64,000 nt of DNA from Juglans regia. Its lineage: Eukaryota > Streptophyta > Magnoliopsida > Fagales > Juglandaceae. Below, piece by piece: positions 1 through 11,900 of this stretch. The notes beneath the pieces are model-generated. The model ran no database searches, was not told the DNA's origin, and was given only the letters and a program-made list of their open reading frames with translations. The position numbers and the translations under genes were made by a program. The stretch lies in the NCBI RefSeq assembly GCF_001411555.2, contig NC_049903.1, forward strand, positions 34,282,145-34,346,144. The letters are read 5' to 3'. Each line of letters begins with the position of its first letter. Position 1 is the stretch's first letter.

Positions 1-880
1 CCCTCTCGTCGTTTCCCATAGGGTGGGATTTTTTGTAGCATCCTTGCCCATCCGTGTTTCCTAGTCCGATATGCCTCTTGGTTAGGAAACTCCATTGGCT
101 CCCTTTCCCAAAGGGCCTTCCTCGCCCAACCTTGCTCTTGACGTGGAAATGCAAGCTAATGACGAACATTGGGAGAATAAACTCGTGACTCCTTTGCCGA
201 TCTCGGGGACATTCCCTATGCCTCCTTCTCCAGTTACTTCTTCGACAACTCTTGCAGAATAGATGAGCCATACTTTACTTGGCACAACCATAAGGGAGTC
301 TAGTCCTTGCCTGTAATCGCCTCTCTTTTCCCCGTTTGACCTTCTACATCTAGCTCGCCCACGGGAAATTGTTTAGATCCTTCAGTTGGCTAGATTGTTC
401 AAAAACTCGAGCACTTTCTTTCGCCAGTATGTAACCTCACACAGGTTTGTACCATTTCTTTCTTTGTGTCGTTATCTAATCTGTGTCCATTCATCATAGG
501 GATTAGCTTTTTGGCCCATTGGATTGCTCATTGCCAACCTAACTTTGAGGAGCAACTGTGGTTCTCACACTCCTTCAAGGAGGGAGCTCACCAAGTTGTT
601 TTAGAGGTGATGGAGGTGAAGGAACAATGGGAGGATGCATACTCCCGACTGGGTTCTCACTTGTGTGTCCAAGAGGTTGAGATTGTCATCCTGAGTGTTG
701 AGGTTTCTGGCCTGCAGTGTGCTTTGGAGGTAGAGAGATCCTCCTTAGAGGGGGCACTGAGTGAATTGGCCTAGGTGCGAGAGTGTGAGCAGGAGGTCAA
801 CCATGCATCCATGATTTTGGAGCATGGGTTAGACGCCGAACTTGATCGTGGTGATAGACAGGAGGTTGATTTATAAGAGT
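1..880 (+). pseudogene. Coiled-coil open frame relic, antisense to the gypsy element
   Basis: The stretch 466-774 is open and encodes about 100 residues rich in Glu, Leu, Val and Ser (for example EVMEVKEQWEDAYSRLGSHL), consistent with a coiled coil. In-frame similarity of character continues past its stop to about 875, and open pieces occur upstream (about 140-260) with stops between them, so this looks like a decayed gene. It lies beyond the tandem array that follows the gypsy pol stop and is on the strand opposite to pol. Tat-lineage Ty3/gypsy elements are known to carry an additional antisense ORF in this position, some of the 'putative gypsy type transposon' family. The assignment is inferred from position and composition; I did not recognise a diagnostic motif. 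Confidence 0.35.
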
Positions 881-889
881 CGAGAGGCG

Positions 890-2215
890 AGAGGGCTTGG
901 TGAATGGCGTGAGATGTGCTTGATTGTTGTTTGGGTGAAGGCTAACCCACATCGTGTGTTAGTTGTTGGCCTTTGATCGCCCATTGCGACTCAATCGCAT
1001 GCACGTTGCTAACACTTGACTTGGTGAGGGGCAAGAGATGTACTCGACTGCTGCTTGGGCGAAAGCTAACCCCGATAGCATGCATGTTGTAAGCATTTAA
1101 TCGTCGAGTGTGAGTGTTAGCATTGATCACATATGCGTTGCTAACACTTGGCTTAGTGAGTGGAGGGAGATCTGCTCAACCGTTACTTAGGCAAGCCTAA
1201 CCCCAATCGCGTGCGCATTTTTAGCTTGTGATCGTTGGGTGCAAGTGTTAGTCTTAATCGCATGCATGTTGTTAACGCTCGACTGTGTGATTGGCATGAG
1301 ATGTGGTCGACCGCAATTTGGGAGAAGGCTAGCCTCGATAGTTTGCATGTTGTTGGCCTTTGACCGTAGCTGCAAGTGTAAGCCTCGATCGCATGATCGT
1401 TGCTAACACTTGACTTGGTGAGGGGCAAGAGATGTACTCGACTGCTGCTTGGGCGAAAGCTAACCCCGATAGCATGCATGTTGTAAGCATTTAATCGTCG
1501 AGTGTGAGTGTTAGCATTGATCACATATGCGTTGCTAACACTTGGCTTAGTGAGTGGAGGGAGATCTGCTCAACCGTTACTTAGGCAAGCCTAACCCCAA
1601 TCGCGTGCGCATTTTTAGCTTGTGATCGTTGGGTGCAAGTGTTAGTCTTAATCGCATGCATGTTGTTAACGCTCGACTGTGTGATTGGCATGAGATGTGG
1701 TCGACCGCAATTTGGGAGAAGGCTAGCCTCGATAGTTTGCATGTTGTTGGCCTTTGACTGTAGCTGCAAGTGTAAGCCTCGATCGCATGATCGTTGCTAA
1801 CACTTGGCTTTGTGAGTGGTAAAAGATGTGCTAGACCGCTACTTAACCCTAGTCGCATATGCACTGTTAGCATTTGATCATCGGGTGGGAGTGCTAGTCT
1901 CGATCGCATGGGCGTTGCTAACGCTTGGTTTGGTGAGTGTTGGGAGATGTGCTTGACCATTGCTTATGCGAAAGCTAACCCAAACCGCATGGGCACTATT
2001 AGCCTTTGATTGCTAGTTGTGAGTATTAGTTCCGATTGCATGCGCCTTACAATGCTCGGCTTGATAAGTGGCGGGAGATGTGCTCAATCGTTGCTTATGC
2101 GAAGGCTAACCCCGATCGCATCCACGTTGTTAACCTTTGATCTCCGAGTGGAAGTATTAGTCTCAATCACATGCGCCTTACTAACACTCAGTTTAATGGT
2201 CCAAGGGACAACCTA
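890..2215. repeat. Tandem repeat array, about 124-132 bp units
   Basis: About ten diverged copies of a unit containing GCTAACCCCGATCGCATG, then a GTTAGC..TTTGATCG stretch, then TTGCTAACACTTGGCTTGG and GAGATGTGCTCGACCG. Unit starts fall at about 941, 1065, 1195, 1328 and 1459, and continue to about 2215. Within it, 1021-1380 is repeated almost perfectly at 1415-1774 (one difference seen, near 1361 versus 1755). That is a recent duplication of a three-unit block with a 394-bp period. The array sits directly behind the stop of the minus-strand gypsy pol relic, which is the 3' untranslated region of that element. Confidence 0.85.
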
Positions 2216-2313
2216 GTTGTCTTAGAAAGTGGCACATAGTAAGTATCTGTACAAAATATTGCAAACTCATAGGGGATGTTACTTTATTTCATGTTCGTAT
2301 TACATGGAATCTT

Positions 2314-2840
2314 CTAAACAAAATATCTTTTTAAATGTTCTGCGTTCAATGGGTGATGCAGTCTCTTCTTGCTCATATCCACCAAATGGTACGAGCCCGG
2401 TATGTTTCTTGCTACCACCACGTGTGGTCTTTCCCATTTGGGTCAGAGCTTTCCTTCCTCTTATTTCTTGGTCATCGTTCCTACCCTAGGTCCTCGAATG
2501 GCTAGAGCTTGAATTTTTTTTTTGAAGTACTGCACGATTCTTTTCTTATAGGCTGCGACCTTAGTTTCGCCTCGTCCCTTATTTCTTCCAGCAGGTCAAG
2601 TTTCTCTTTAAGCTTTTGGTGCTTATTTCTTTGTAATAAAGCTAGACCTCATGACTTGGCACACCAATTTTTATTGGTATCATCGCCTCACTTCCATAGG
2701 TCATTGCAAATAGTGTTTCCCTAGTTGGTGCCATTACGATGGTTCTGTAAGCCCACTCAGGCTCCGTTTTAGTTTACTAGTCTCTTTTTTACATGCTGAA
2801 TGCGGTCTTGTTCGTTGCCTCCACTTGATCGTTAGCTTAG
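2314..2840 (-). pseudogene. Ty3/gypsy pol relic: C-terminal end of integrase
   Basis: Read on the minus strand, 2790 to about 2645 gives EWAYRTIVMAP followed by TLFAMTYGSEAMIPIKIG and VPSHE. This is the well-known integrase C-terminal segment of plant Ty3/gypsy elements (family form: WAYRT..TPTGETPF.LTYGSEAVIP.EIG.PS). Farther on, LDLLEEIRDEAKLR (about 2600-2560) matches the next conserved stretch, and PLNAEHLKRYF followed by TAG at 2314-2316 is the usual end of the polyprotein. Frames change and stops occur between the pieces (for example after VPSHEV), so it is dead. Reverse transcriptase and protease are not seen upstream. I assign it to the Tat-type lineage by the look of these motifs and by the tandem repeats behind the stop; the lineage is tentative. 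Confidence 0.8.
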
Positions 2841-3843
2841 GGGTGGCTGGGAGATGAGTATTTAACTTTGATCACTAGTTTGGTGTATCAGTCTTTGTAC
2901 TAATAATAGTCAAACTACCTTTTGTTGTTTGATACCAGTGCTCGGTTTTGGTATGTTAACGTTCTTGGCACGATTCTATCATTAATGTCATCTATCCAGC
3001 ACAAACATCTAGCTTAAATTTACCTTCACAAACACGAATCTCCTTGTGATGTGGTTTGTTCACCGTCTATGTTTAAGACACCTCTATATTTTGTGGACGG
3101 ATCCCGATAATATAAGTATATGATAGCTATCTTTTATTCTGGATGCATACAATGCATTTAACGTAACTACCTTTAGTCACCTACTGTCATGTGAGCCTCG
3201 TATGTGCATGGCCTTTAGTCACGCACGACTAATTTCTCATCTATCTGAATATATTTGGGCCAACCAACTACCCCAGAGGCCATTGTACCAAGCACGTCTC
3301 CAATCACATGACTTATGCAAAAAAGGGCGAAACTGTTGTGCACAAGTGTCATGTGTGATTTCAGTTGTACCCAATCGCCATGAAGATTCGCTTAGCCATT
3401 AGGTGAGCACCAAGCTCCTCCCACCTTCGACGAGTCCTCCATCCCTTTGTATATGGCAGCTTTAAGTGAGGTGACATGCTTTGCTTTAGGAAACCAAAAC
3501 AGGACATTGTAGGAACTCTGCAATTGCACCGGCTATGCCTCTGCTTCCCACATATGCCCATGCGGTCTTACGTCACCTAAAGTCTCCTTCTGTTGTGTCC
3601 TGCCTTCCTCTAATCGATGCTACAAACCTTTCAAGCCAATATGCCTCTTGACCCATTGCGCATTGCCAGTTGCACTGAAGCCATCCTAGCCACGTATATC
3701 CACTACACCACCCCCACTGTAGTTCTCTTCGTCTGTAGTTCACAATCCACCCTTCAACACTGTAGTTGCACCGCCAAGCTATCCTCCGAAAGACTCTCGC
3801 CCTTCCTCTTTTGATGAAGCTCTTTGTCTCCCTCTCCATGCGG

Positions 3844-3848
<5 letters not shown>
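2841..3848. other. Gene-free stretch, probably decayed retrotransposon
   Basis: No convincing gene on either strand. Composition is more G+C-rich than the following spacer, as in the gypsy relic beside it, so it may be the upstream part of the same element too decayed to recognise. Short open frames at 3202-3402 and 3617-3814 show no family motif. Confidence 0.4.
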
Positions 3849-3888
<40 letters not shown>

Positions 3889-3902
3889 ATCTCTATCTCT
3901 AT
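3849..3902. repeat. (CT)n microsatellite followed by (ATCTCT)n
   Basis: Seventeen CT dinucleotides run from 3849 to about 3882 and grade into ATCTCT hexamers up to about 3902. It is a compound microsatellite, likely to vary in length. Confidence 0.95.
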
Positions 3903-5397
3903 ATGTACCTCTCCCTCATGCAAACGTGCATGTTAAGGGTGGTCGCACTTTTTGGGTTCGCAAGGTTAGTATACTCGTAGTTTGCTATTTTTTTTTACAA
4001 GCTGACTAACTAGTGGATATGCATGAGTCATGCAACTAGGGTTGAAGTGCTTAATGGACCAAGTAGGGGTTTGGACATGTGTGGGTCATGTAAGTTACAC
4101 GTCAAATTTGAGTTATAGGACATATTTGTGGGTGGACGTAAATTATAGAGTTGATGTTATTTTAAGGTTTAAATTTAATAAAGCTAGGATGGGCCATTGG
4201 GACAGTGAAAATATGAGGATTTTAGGTTTTTAGGACATATAGATTATTTTAGTATTTCAGGTTTTAATTATAAAGTATGTGTTTGATTAGAAATTGACGC
4301 AGGTTACATGCTTTTTTTTTATAGTAATTAGCTTTGGCCCAAACATATTAGATTAATGCTACGAGATAAATAGCATGATAACACATTTCCATATATATAC
4401 GATAAATGACATGTTTTTTGTAAAAACAATATTAGGTATATATAACTTTCATTGGAACGGGTGCCCCTTTTTACATACCAAGTTATGATATGATGAAAGT
4501 GAATTTCAATGTCATGTTTATGTTTTACATGCAGTATGATATGTTTTCATCTATACTAACGATAAGCTTTGTCATTATGTGCCCCGCACGCATCATGGTA
4601 AGAAAGATAAAAATAATTAGGAAAGAAGTTTTAAGAATGATCATAAGAGATGCATAGTAACAATGCAATTCTTGGTTCTAACCATGGTATATCTTAGTAT
4701 GCTATGATAAGTTAAGCAGTTCTCCTTATGTACATAGACAGTGGAATTGGTACATAACCCAACTCATAGGTTTTATGCATTGTACTGTTGCATCTTTATG
4801 TCTGTAAAAATACTAGGTATGCACGCTTTCAAGAAAGCTCTATGTTGACTCATTATATCTTTCATTCTAGTTTTTCACTATTGTTTTACATCTTTCATTA
4901 AATTAGTACCATTTAAAAGTAGTAAGTTCAATTAAAGGCTGTAATTAATACTATTTTTGGTTAAAATACAAATCAGATGCACCCTTGGATTTTTATGTTG
5001 GTGTCTATTTAGTCATTTCACTTTTAATTGTGATAATAAAACCTTATGTTAATATAATATTTGATCCAAAACGTGTAGTATGCATATAGCGATCTTCGAA
5101 AATATGATCATCAACTAGTAAGAAACGAAATCTATATAATATTCTTCACCAACTCTATTTGTAGTTTTCGTTCTAGCCATCTTAGTCAATCCTCTAGGCA
5201 TTTCATCTTTCTGATAATAAACATATTTGTAACAACTATAATATGTTGCAACAATAATCTATCATTAAAAATAGATTACATAATGGCAACAAATGTGCAA
5301 ATTATTGTGGAGATAGCACCAACGATCGTAAATTCAATTTGTTACGATAACATTTCATTGTAAAATGTGGCAACTTGCAATGAGAAAATAATTCAAT
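3903..5397. other. A+T-rich intergenic DNA
   Basis: No gene recognised. The last 150 bases (about 5250-5397) contain scattered GTGGCAAC and TTACGATAAC-type words. Similar words reappear right of the solo LTR (6000-6120), so the LTR seems to have landed in an older DNA-transposon relic. Confidence 0.4.
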
Positions 5398-5996
5398 TGT
5401 TGGGATGCATGTAGAGACTGAGTTTGGAGCAGAAAATCGAGAAATGTAGTGTTTGCTTGATCCACGCTCGACATGCACTCGAGCGAAACTCAACTCGTGA
5501 ATTTGCTCGACAATGGGCTCGAGCGAAGCTCAACCCATGAGTTCACTTAAGTCCCGTGCAACTGTGAGCTCGAGTGAGACAAAGATCCTAGTGTTCTCTC
5601 GAGTCCCGCTCAAGCTAATGTTGATTTGGCTGTTCGCTCAATGAGCGCTCGACCCTCCATTCGAGCGAATAATGCATATTTTTTCAGATTAGGGTTTCCA
5701 ATGCCGTTTTCTATATATATATATATGTTATATTTGACTTGTTTTGTACGAATTTCAGTATTTTGAGAGAGAACAATCATCTAGTGAGTGCATATTGTGT
5801 CTGGGAGAAAAAATTCCTAGAGAATGTGCGTTGAGATTGAGTGATTGTAATCTTCTCTGATTAATAAGATTTTTGCATTTCTGTGGACGTAGGCAAATGC
5901 CGAACCAAGTATATTGTACGTCACGTGCTTGATTGTGATTACTTTTAGTTTATTTACCATCGTTGGTGTGTGTGTTTTGCACAACATTACACAACA
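5398..5996 (+). mobile_element. Probable solo LTR
   Basis: The segment begins TGTTGGGATGC and ends TTACACAACA, so it has the TGTTG..CAACA ends of a plant LTR. It is flanked by TCAAT (5393-5397) and TCATT (5997-6001), a 5-bp target duplication with one mismatch. Inside are a TATATATA tract (about 5713-5725), and a GATTAATAAG/ATTTTTGCATTTCTGTGG region that resembles the R-U5 part of plant Copia LTRs. The first third is rich in CTCGAGCGAA-type words. No primer-binding site or coding region follows, so it looks like a remnant of LTR-LTR recombination. Strand is by the TATA and poly(A)-like order. Confidence 0.65.
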
Positions 5997-7960
5997 TCAT
6001 TTGTATTGACTTTTGCCAATGTGGTATTTGTGACTATGGACCAACGACCATTCGTCGTTGCAAGTAGTTTTTTACTACAAAAAATAGGCTACTTGTAACG
6101 ATTTTTTTTTCTCGTAGAAAAGGCTCAATATTGTAAAGTGTGCAATGGAAAATGGATGGAAGAAATATAAACAATATTACAATGGAAAAATGGTTAGGGG
6201 TGGAGGTGGATGGGAGCTAAACATGTAGACCAATACTAGGAGAATACTCAGGAAAATAAAGATATTGTTCAAAAATCAAATCAATGAAAAAGAAAATTGC
6301 TAGGAAATTGATTTCACCTAATTCCTCACTATACTTTGCTCATCTAACTAATTGAATTTAATTCTCTCTGTTTGTTAGCAAATCTCCACAAACATAAAGC
6401 CTCTTTCGATAGTTAATTAGAAATTATTCTTGTTCATCATTTTACACAAGAGTATGCAAATTAATAAAGCAAGAAAGCAATAAGACCAATGATTGTAATA
6501 CTACATAGGTTCATATAAGTCTTTCGATCTATGTATTTACTTGTGCTGAAATATCCAAGATCTATCATATAATTCTTTCTTTCGACAGCAAATCACATGA
6601 TTAAAATCATCCAATTAATGGCCAGTTAATTAGAAGCAATAAGCTCAGAATAAATCAGAAAAATATAGAAGAGAATTACCTCAAATTAGAATAGAAAAGC
6701 AAGCATAGTTCGGAACTAGATTACATCGTTTTCCTAAAATAAAAAAAAAAATTAGTTCATGCTAAAAACTAAATTCAACATAAACGAATTCACCATAATT
6801 TTTATGAGAGGAATAATGGAAGGAAATGAACACTAGAAAAAATACTCCTCGCAGTCCTAGCCTTCCAAGTCGCAAGTTGCAACGTCCAAAACGTGCAATA
6901 TCAGTAGTGTAGAATATACATCATCGTTGTGAATAGGTATATAAGTGGTTTGGTTTGGTCAGATTTTGGACAAATTTTGAAACCAAATCGAGATAGATTG
7001 ATTTTAAAAATTTAAGAAACAATACGAATTGATTCATTATCGAAACCGAAACTTTCTATTTTTAGATTTCGGTCTGATTTTTTTCTATTTACCATTTACA
7101 CGTGTGGCATTGCATAAGTTTAGACTTGAGAGCCGGTTCTTCTAATGCTTGTTAAGTTTACCGTTTATACGTGTGACATTACATATAATTTCATGTTATA
7201 TTAATTTTATGTTATACGATTAAAATTTATATCTTACATCAAATGTTATATTAAAAATTATAATATTAATTTTATGTTAGATTAAGTGTTATATTAAAAT
7301 TTTATAAGATTAATTTTATGTTATATATATCAAATGTTATATTATTTTATATTATAAGATTAATAAACATGAATAATAAAATTAAAATTTCATGTTATAT
7401 TAACTAAGAATTTAACATATAATGTATATAATATAATATAAAAAATATTTTATTTATTGTATAAAAAATTAAAATACACATATATATATACCAGTCCGGT
7501 TTGGTTCAAACCAATTTTCAAAATATGAAAATCGGTATTGAATCGGGTTTTAGTTCTTGAGAATGGGTACCAGACTAGACTGCTTATGAACTATATCGAA
7601 CCCACTTGTTCAGTTGGTTAAACCGGTTTTGCGATTTTGTTTACTTCCCCCCTAGTTGTGAAGAATGTATCCTCTAAATTACATGTAGAAAGACAAATTT
7701 ATTTGATTTAGTAACATTTATGAAAAGGTTAAATTTATTACAAATTGAATATGCAACAACAAAATTGACACTCGTGTAAGTGCAAGGGATGATATTTGTA
7801 TTTTCCCCATTGCTTGTTAAAATAAATACTAAAATAGTTTTCATAATTTGGTACATATATAGATTAGCCTCCATATTTTAATTTGGAATATTTTGATCAA
7901 ATCAGTACTTTGTTTATTGATAGGTAACAATACATCAAAATTCCATAAATATCAGCACTA
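5997..7960. other. A+T-rich intergenic DNA with DNA-transposon relics
   Basis: Near 6066-6095 a short palindromic stretch (AGTAGTTTTTTACTAC) is followed by ACAAAAAATAGGCTACTTG, which resembles a CACTA terminus without its first bases. A stretch at about 6170-6230 (ATTACAATGG..GGAGGTGGATGG) recurs imperfectly at 10850-10900. From 7140 to 7470 there is very A+T-rich DNA with repeated TTATGTTATATTAA words. No gene seen. Confidence 0.4.
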
Positions 7961-7978
7961 ATGACTGCATTGAATTGT

Positions 7979-7990
7979 CCCAACTACCAA
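7979..7990 (+). promoter_or_regulatory. CCCAACTACCAA promoter motif, LTP gene 1
   Basis: This exact 12-mer lies 62 bases before the TATA box of the first LTP gene and recurs exactly before the second (18090-18101). It contains a CCAAC/ACTACC core like the AC-rich sites bound by plant R2R3-MYB factors. That role is inferred. Confidence 0.55.
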
Positions 7991-8051
7991 CTGATACCTT
8001 CCATCTCCATCACATGTACACTTGGCATCTCTTCAGACATCCCACCAATTC

Positions 8052-8059
8052 TATATAAA
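8052..8059 (+). promoter_or_regulatory. TATA box, LTP gene 1
   Basis: TATATAAA followed by CACCA, about 108 bases before the start codon. The second LTP gene has the same TATATAAACACCA string. It gives a 5' leader of roughly 75-80 bases. Confidence 0.75.
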
Positions 8060-8166
8060 CACCATACGCGTGTAGCCCAAAGTAAGTCACTCAAGCATTC
8101 AAAATCGCCTAAAGCTGCATCACCTCTCTCTAAATTCCTCTCCTTCCGAGTGATTTAATCGTCGAC

Positions 8167-8984
8167 ATGGCTGGCTCCTTGGTCCTTAAGCTCTCAGGCA
8201 TGGTGCTGCTGTGTATGGTGGTGGCTGCACCAGTTGCAGAGGCGGTCATAACATGTGGGCAGGTGGCTAGCAGCGTGGGGAGTTGCATTGGCTACCTCAG
8301 GGGTACGGTTCCTACAGTCCCTCCAAGCTGCTGCAATGGGGTCAAGAGCCTCAACAAAGCGGCCGCTACCACAGCTGACCGCCAGGCCGCCTGTGAGTGC
8401 CTGAAAAAGACCTCTGGTTCCATCCCCGGACTCAACCCTGGTCTTGCTGCTGGCCTCCCAGGCAAATGTGGTGTCAGTGTTCCTTACAAGATCAGCACCT
8501 CCACTAACTGCAAAGCGTAAGCCCCTTGGCCTCCTAATTATATTTGGTCGTATTGCACCTCCACAATATGCACCTCTACGACTGTATTTTAGATGAGCGG
8601 TGCTAGTACTATGCCGTTTGGGCATGGCTGCTCATTGTGCCGCCTAGCTAGTGCGATTTCTCCTTTCATTTTTTAACATTTTATTTCAAATATGTTTTAA
8701 ATATATTTAAAAAATAAAAAAATATCAATATATTAAAAATTATTTTCTTGATTATTAATTAAAAAAAACGAAAAAATAAAATAAAATACAGTCAAAATGA
8801 GAGACAAATTTAGACGACATATATAATAGCATTTCTCTTTTTAAATATTTTCAAATTATTTTATTATTATTTATTATAATTCATAAATTATATTATTGGT
8901 ATTAAAAAAACATTTCTACAGTTGACTAATGTTTAGTTTTGTAATTTCTTTGGTTGTTTGTTTTTGTGTTGCAGTGTGAAATGA
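8167..8984 (+). CDS. Non-specific lipid-transfer protein, type 1 (nsLTP1)
   Basis: Small secreted protein of the nsLTP1 family, which carries lipids in a hydrophobic tunnel and acts outside the cell in cuticle formation and defence. Exon 1 is 8167-8516 and exon 2 is 8975-8984; the intron runs from GTAAG at 8517 to GCAG at 8974. Splicing replaces the unspliced end (stop at 8518) with A-V-K-stop and gives 119 residues. Residues 1-26 are a signal peptide ending VAEA, leaving a 93-residue mature chain, the usual size. All eight cysteines are present with spacing C-9-C-14-CC-19-C-1-C-22-C-13-C, and the conserved DR pair (mature 45-46) and PYKIS near the end are kept. The product is very close to walnut Jug r 3 as I remember it, so it is a likely food-allergen orthologue. 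AATAAA signals occur near 9049-9060 and 9177. A paralogue lies about 10 kb downstream. Confidence 0.95.
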
Positions 8985-11900
8985 GGCCGACGGAGAAGAA
9001 AATTTTCAGCCACAGGATATAATTAAAGTAGCTAGCTAGCTTGATGTGAAATAAATAAATAAAAATGGGTGTTTGGTCCATGCAGTGATGGGGGCTCCTC
9101 ACGAGGGAGCCTCGTATTTATGTAAGAGTGCTGTTGCTGTTGTATCGATTACGATATGTGCTGTGTTATTTTGTGTAATAAATATATCGAAAGTACGTAC
9201 TAAACAAGAGCCTCCGTATACCTACTTGCTTTATATATAATTTCTTCTTCTCTTTCTTTTATAATTTTTATATATATCATCCCTCCAACAAAATGGTATC
9301 CTTGCTTGATCGATGATCTCCTTTTTCATATCAAGCTATATATATATATATAAATCCACGTACATGATATATATTTGAATCCGAATTTTTTCAAATATAT
9401 TGTGGGATGATCTGGTTGAGACTCTGAAGGGTAACTGCTCTTTGATCAACACAATATTATGTGAGATGAAGATCACTGTGCGCAGTTTTGTTTGTGTACG
9501 TACGTATAGGGCAGTGTTATACGTACATATGTGAGACATACTTCTTTAGTCGGTACTATATATGGCGCATTAATGAACATATAATTAATAATGGAGCTGC
9601 ACTCTTTGGCCACCAAAGGACACTGTACCTTATCATATATAGCAACCTTTATGTATTATTATTGTACCTGCACAGATCGACAGACATCTTATAAAGTTTT
9701 CAGCAATCCCACGTTTGCGAATTAAATTTCAGTACTTGTGAAAGAAGATACAATCTTCTGTGTGTAATATATCAGCAGTGAGTGACGTGTAATATACGTT
9801 TTTCTAGTGATTAATATCTATAAAATATAAAAAATAATATGTTTTTTTAAATAAAATTAATTAGTCAATAATTTAATATATAGGAGTAGAAAAATAAATT
9901 TTAACAAACATCATAATGATAATAAAATGTTACAGTAATATAAAAATTAAAAGATTTTGGATATTCCAGCAATAATTTTCTTAACAAAATATATGAATTG
10001 TAGAATTTAACCACACTATTCAATGACTGAGAGAGTACTAAAAAAATCATTTTATCTAAATGATTTTAATTAATTAAAAATATTGTGAGATTTAAATTAT
10101 ATTAAAAATTTTAATTATTTATATAATTTTATTCTTTTAAAAATATTTAACAACATTCTATTTTTTATTTAATGATAAAATATTAGTATTTTATAATAGT
10201 ATTTTAACAAAATTATATTATTATTTAGTACCAATAAAATCAAAAAGAAAGAAGAGAATATCTATAAATGCGATAGAAACAGAGCAAGGAGAGTGAGAGA
10301 GAAGAGAAAATATTAACGAGGGCGAGAGAAACAAAGGATGGAGAGAGAAGTTAACGTGAACAGTAATTACTATTTATTACTGTTTACGTTATACATACTT
10401 TTAAGATATAAGAAGACGTACTCTCCACCTCAATTTAAAAGAACTAGGTTTTTAATTTTGATAACAAAACCTTCTCTTACAATTTTTTTGTTAATTAGCT
10501 CTGAAAAGATCATAAAATGTACGTAGCATTGCCATGCACATGATCTTAGAACGCATCATCAAGATGTAAGAAACGGCATCTATATATACAAAACTTCGCC
10601 GTCTTAATTTACAAAAAGGTACTCATTTCTTGTGTTGTTGTAGTCAATATTAACGTCTGTCGGCGCCTCCAAAGTCGATGGATACTAATTTATCTCTCCC
10701 GCCAACATGCGCCTCATGAATGAAAGGACCAAAGCATGCATGCTGTTCATGAGGCGGGGTATCAACTACCTCCATTGACAATAGCTTTCAGAAAAAGGTC
10801 GAGTCAAGCCTTTGTCTAAGAAATAAACTGAAGAAACATAAACGTCTATGTTACAATGGCATAATGGCTAGGGATACTGGAGGTGGATGGTAACTGAAAA
10901 TGGCCATTTTCCCACTAGTGATTTTGTTGAAATTAATCCATATTTTTGTCCAAAATAATTTTTTCCCACCATTTTAAGTCGTAATTGACTCCTCAGAAAG
11001 ACGCGACAACTTATAGTACTTAAAGTTACAAGTGAAATATATGTAAGAAATACTCTTATTTTCGATATTTTTTCTTTGCAAAAAGTGCAAACTTTCATGG
11101 CAAAAAGTGTGCCAACCATAGTTAATTGGGGTAAGAAATACTTATCTACCGCGGTGAAAAATGTGGGAAATACACATTTGCGACCAAAAAAATATTTCTG
11201 AGGATTTATGATTGCCGGAAATAGTCTTTTATGAAAAAAAAAATACTAGTATAACAGTATCCCAAACTCACAATGAAAAAACGAAACAAAACAAAATAAT
11301 GAAGAAACACACAATCAGTGGCACTAAAGTCACTAATTGTTCAAGAAACAAAACAATCGGTGACCTTGCACCCTATAGTATCATCCATAAAAAATTAATC
11401 TTTGAACCTATTTGCATGTCACCTTTATAGACTTCAATTATATAGTGATGCCAAGATATATTTGGGAGAAATGAATCTGTTATAGAGACTATTATATATA
11501 GAGAAACTGAGTTCTTAACTTACTAGGATAGGTTAAAACTTAAAAATCCAACTTTGGTTTTATGTATAACTTAAAATTTACATAATGAAGAAACTTAAAG
11601 GCTATGGCTTACTCACAATAGATTCTGATACTCTGTGTAAAATAGTTCCAGAAAACCCTGCTCAGTAGCTTCTTGTTTGTCTACAAGGATTTCACAGGTC
11701 TATGCAAAAGTATATGTTTAATTAAATCCAAACAATCCCAAGAATTCATTTCGGAAGTATATGCAACACCCAACACAAAATACACATACTAATCCATAGT
11801 CCATTAAACTCCACATAAAACAAATCAACACAACCCCATACTTTAGAATTTTCATGATTCACTTACAACTCTATTTCAATTCACACTTAGCAACCATTCA

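Noticed and set aside
942..1960. Several overlapping minus-strand open frames of 60-127 codons with nearly identical proteins
   Set aside because: They follow the tandem repeat unit and repeat with its period; no gene is indicated.
3573..3923. Open frame with an (ERE)n repeat on the minus strand
   Set aside because: The repeat is just the (CT)n microsatellite read on the other strand.
8194..8625. 143-codon open frame on the minus strand opposite the LTP gene
   Set aside because: It is a shadow of the G+C-rich LTP coding sequence; the sense strand has an eight-cysteine protein, signal peptide and promoter.
10850..11230. A further CACTA or MITE copy
   Set aside because: It shares words such as TTTGCGACC with CACTA ends and a short stretch with 6170-6230, but no paired termini were found.
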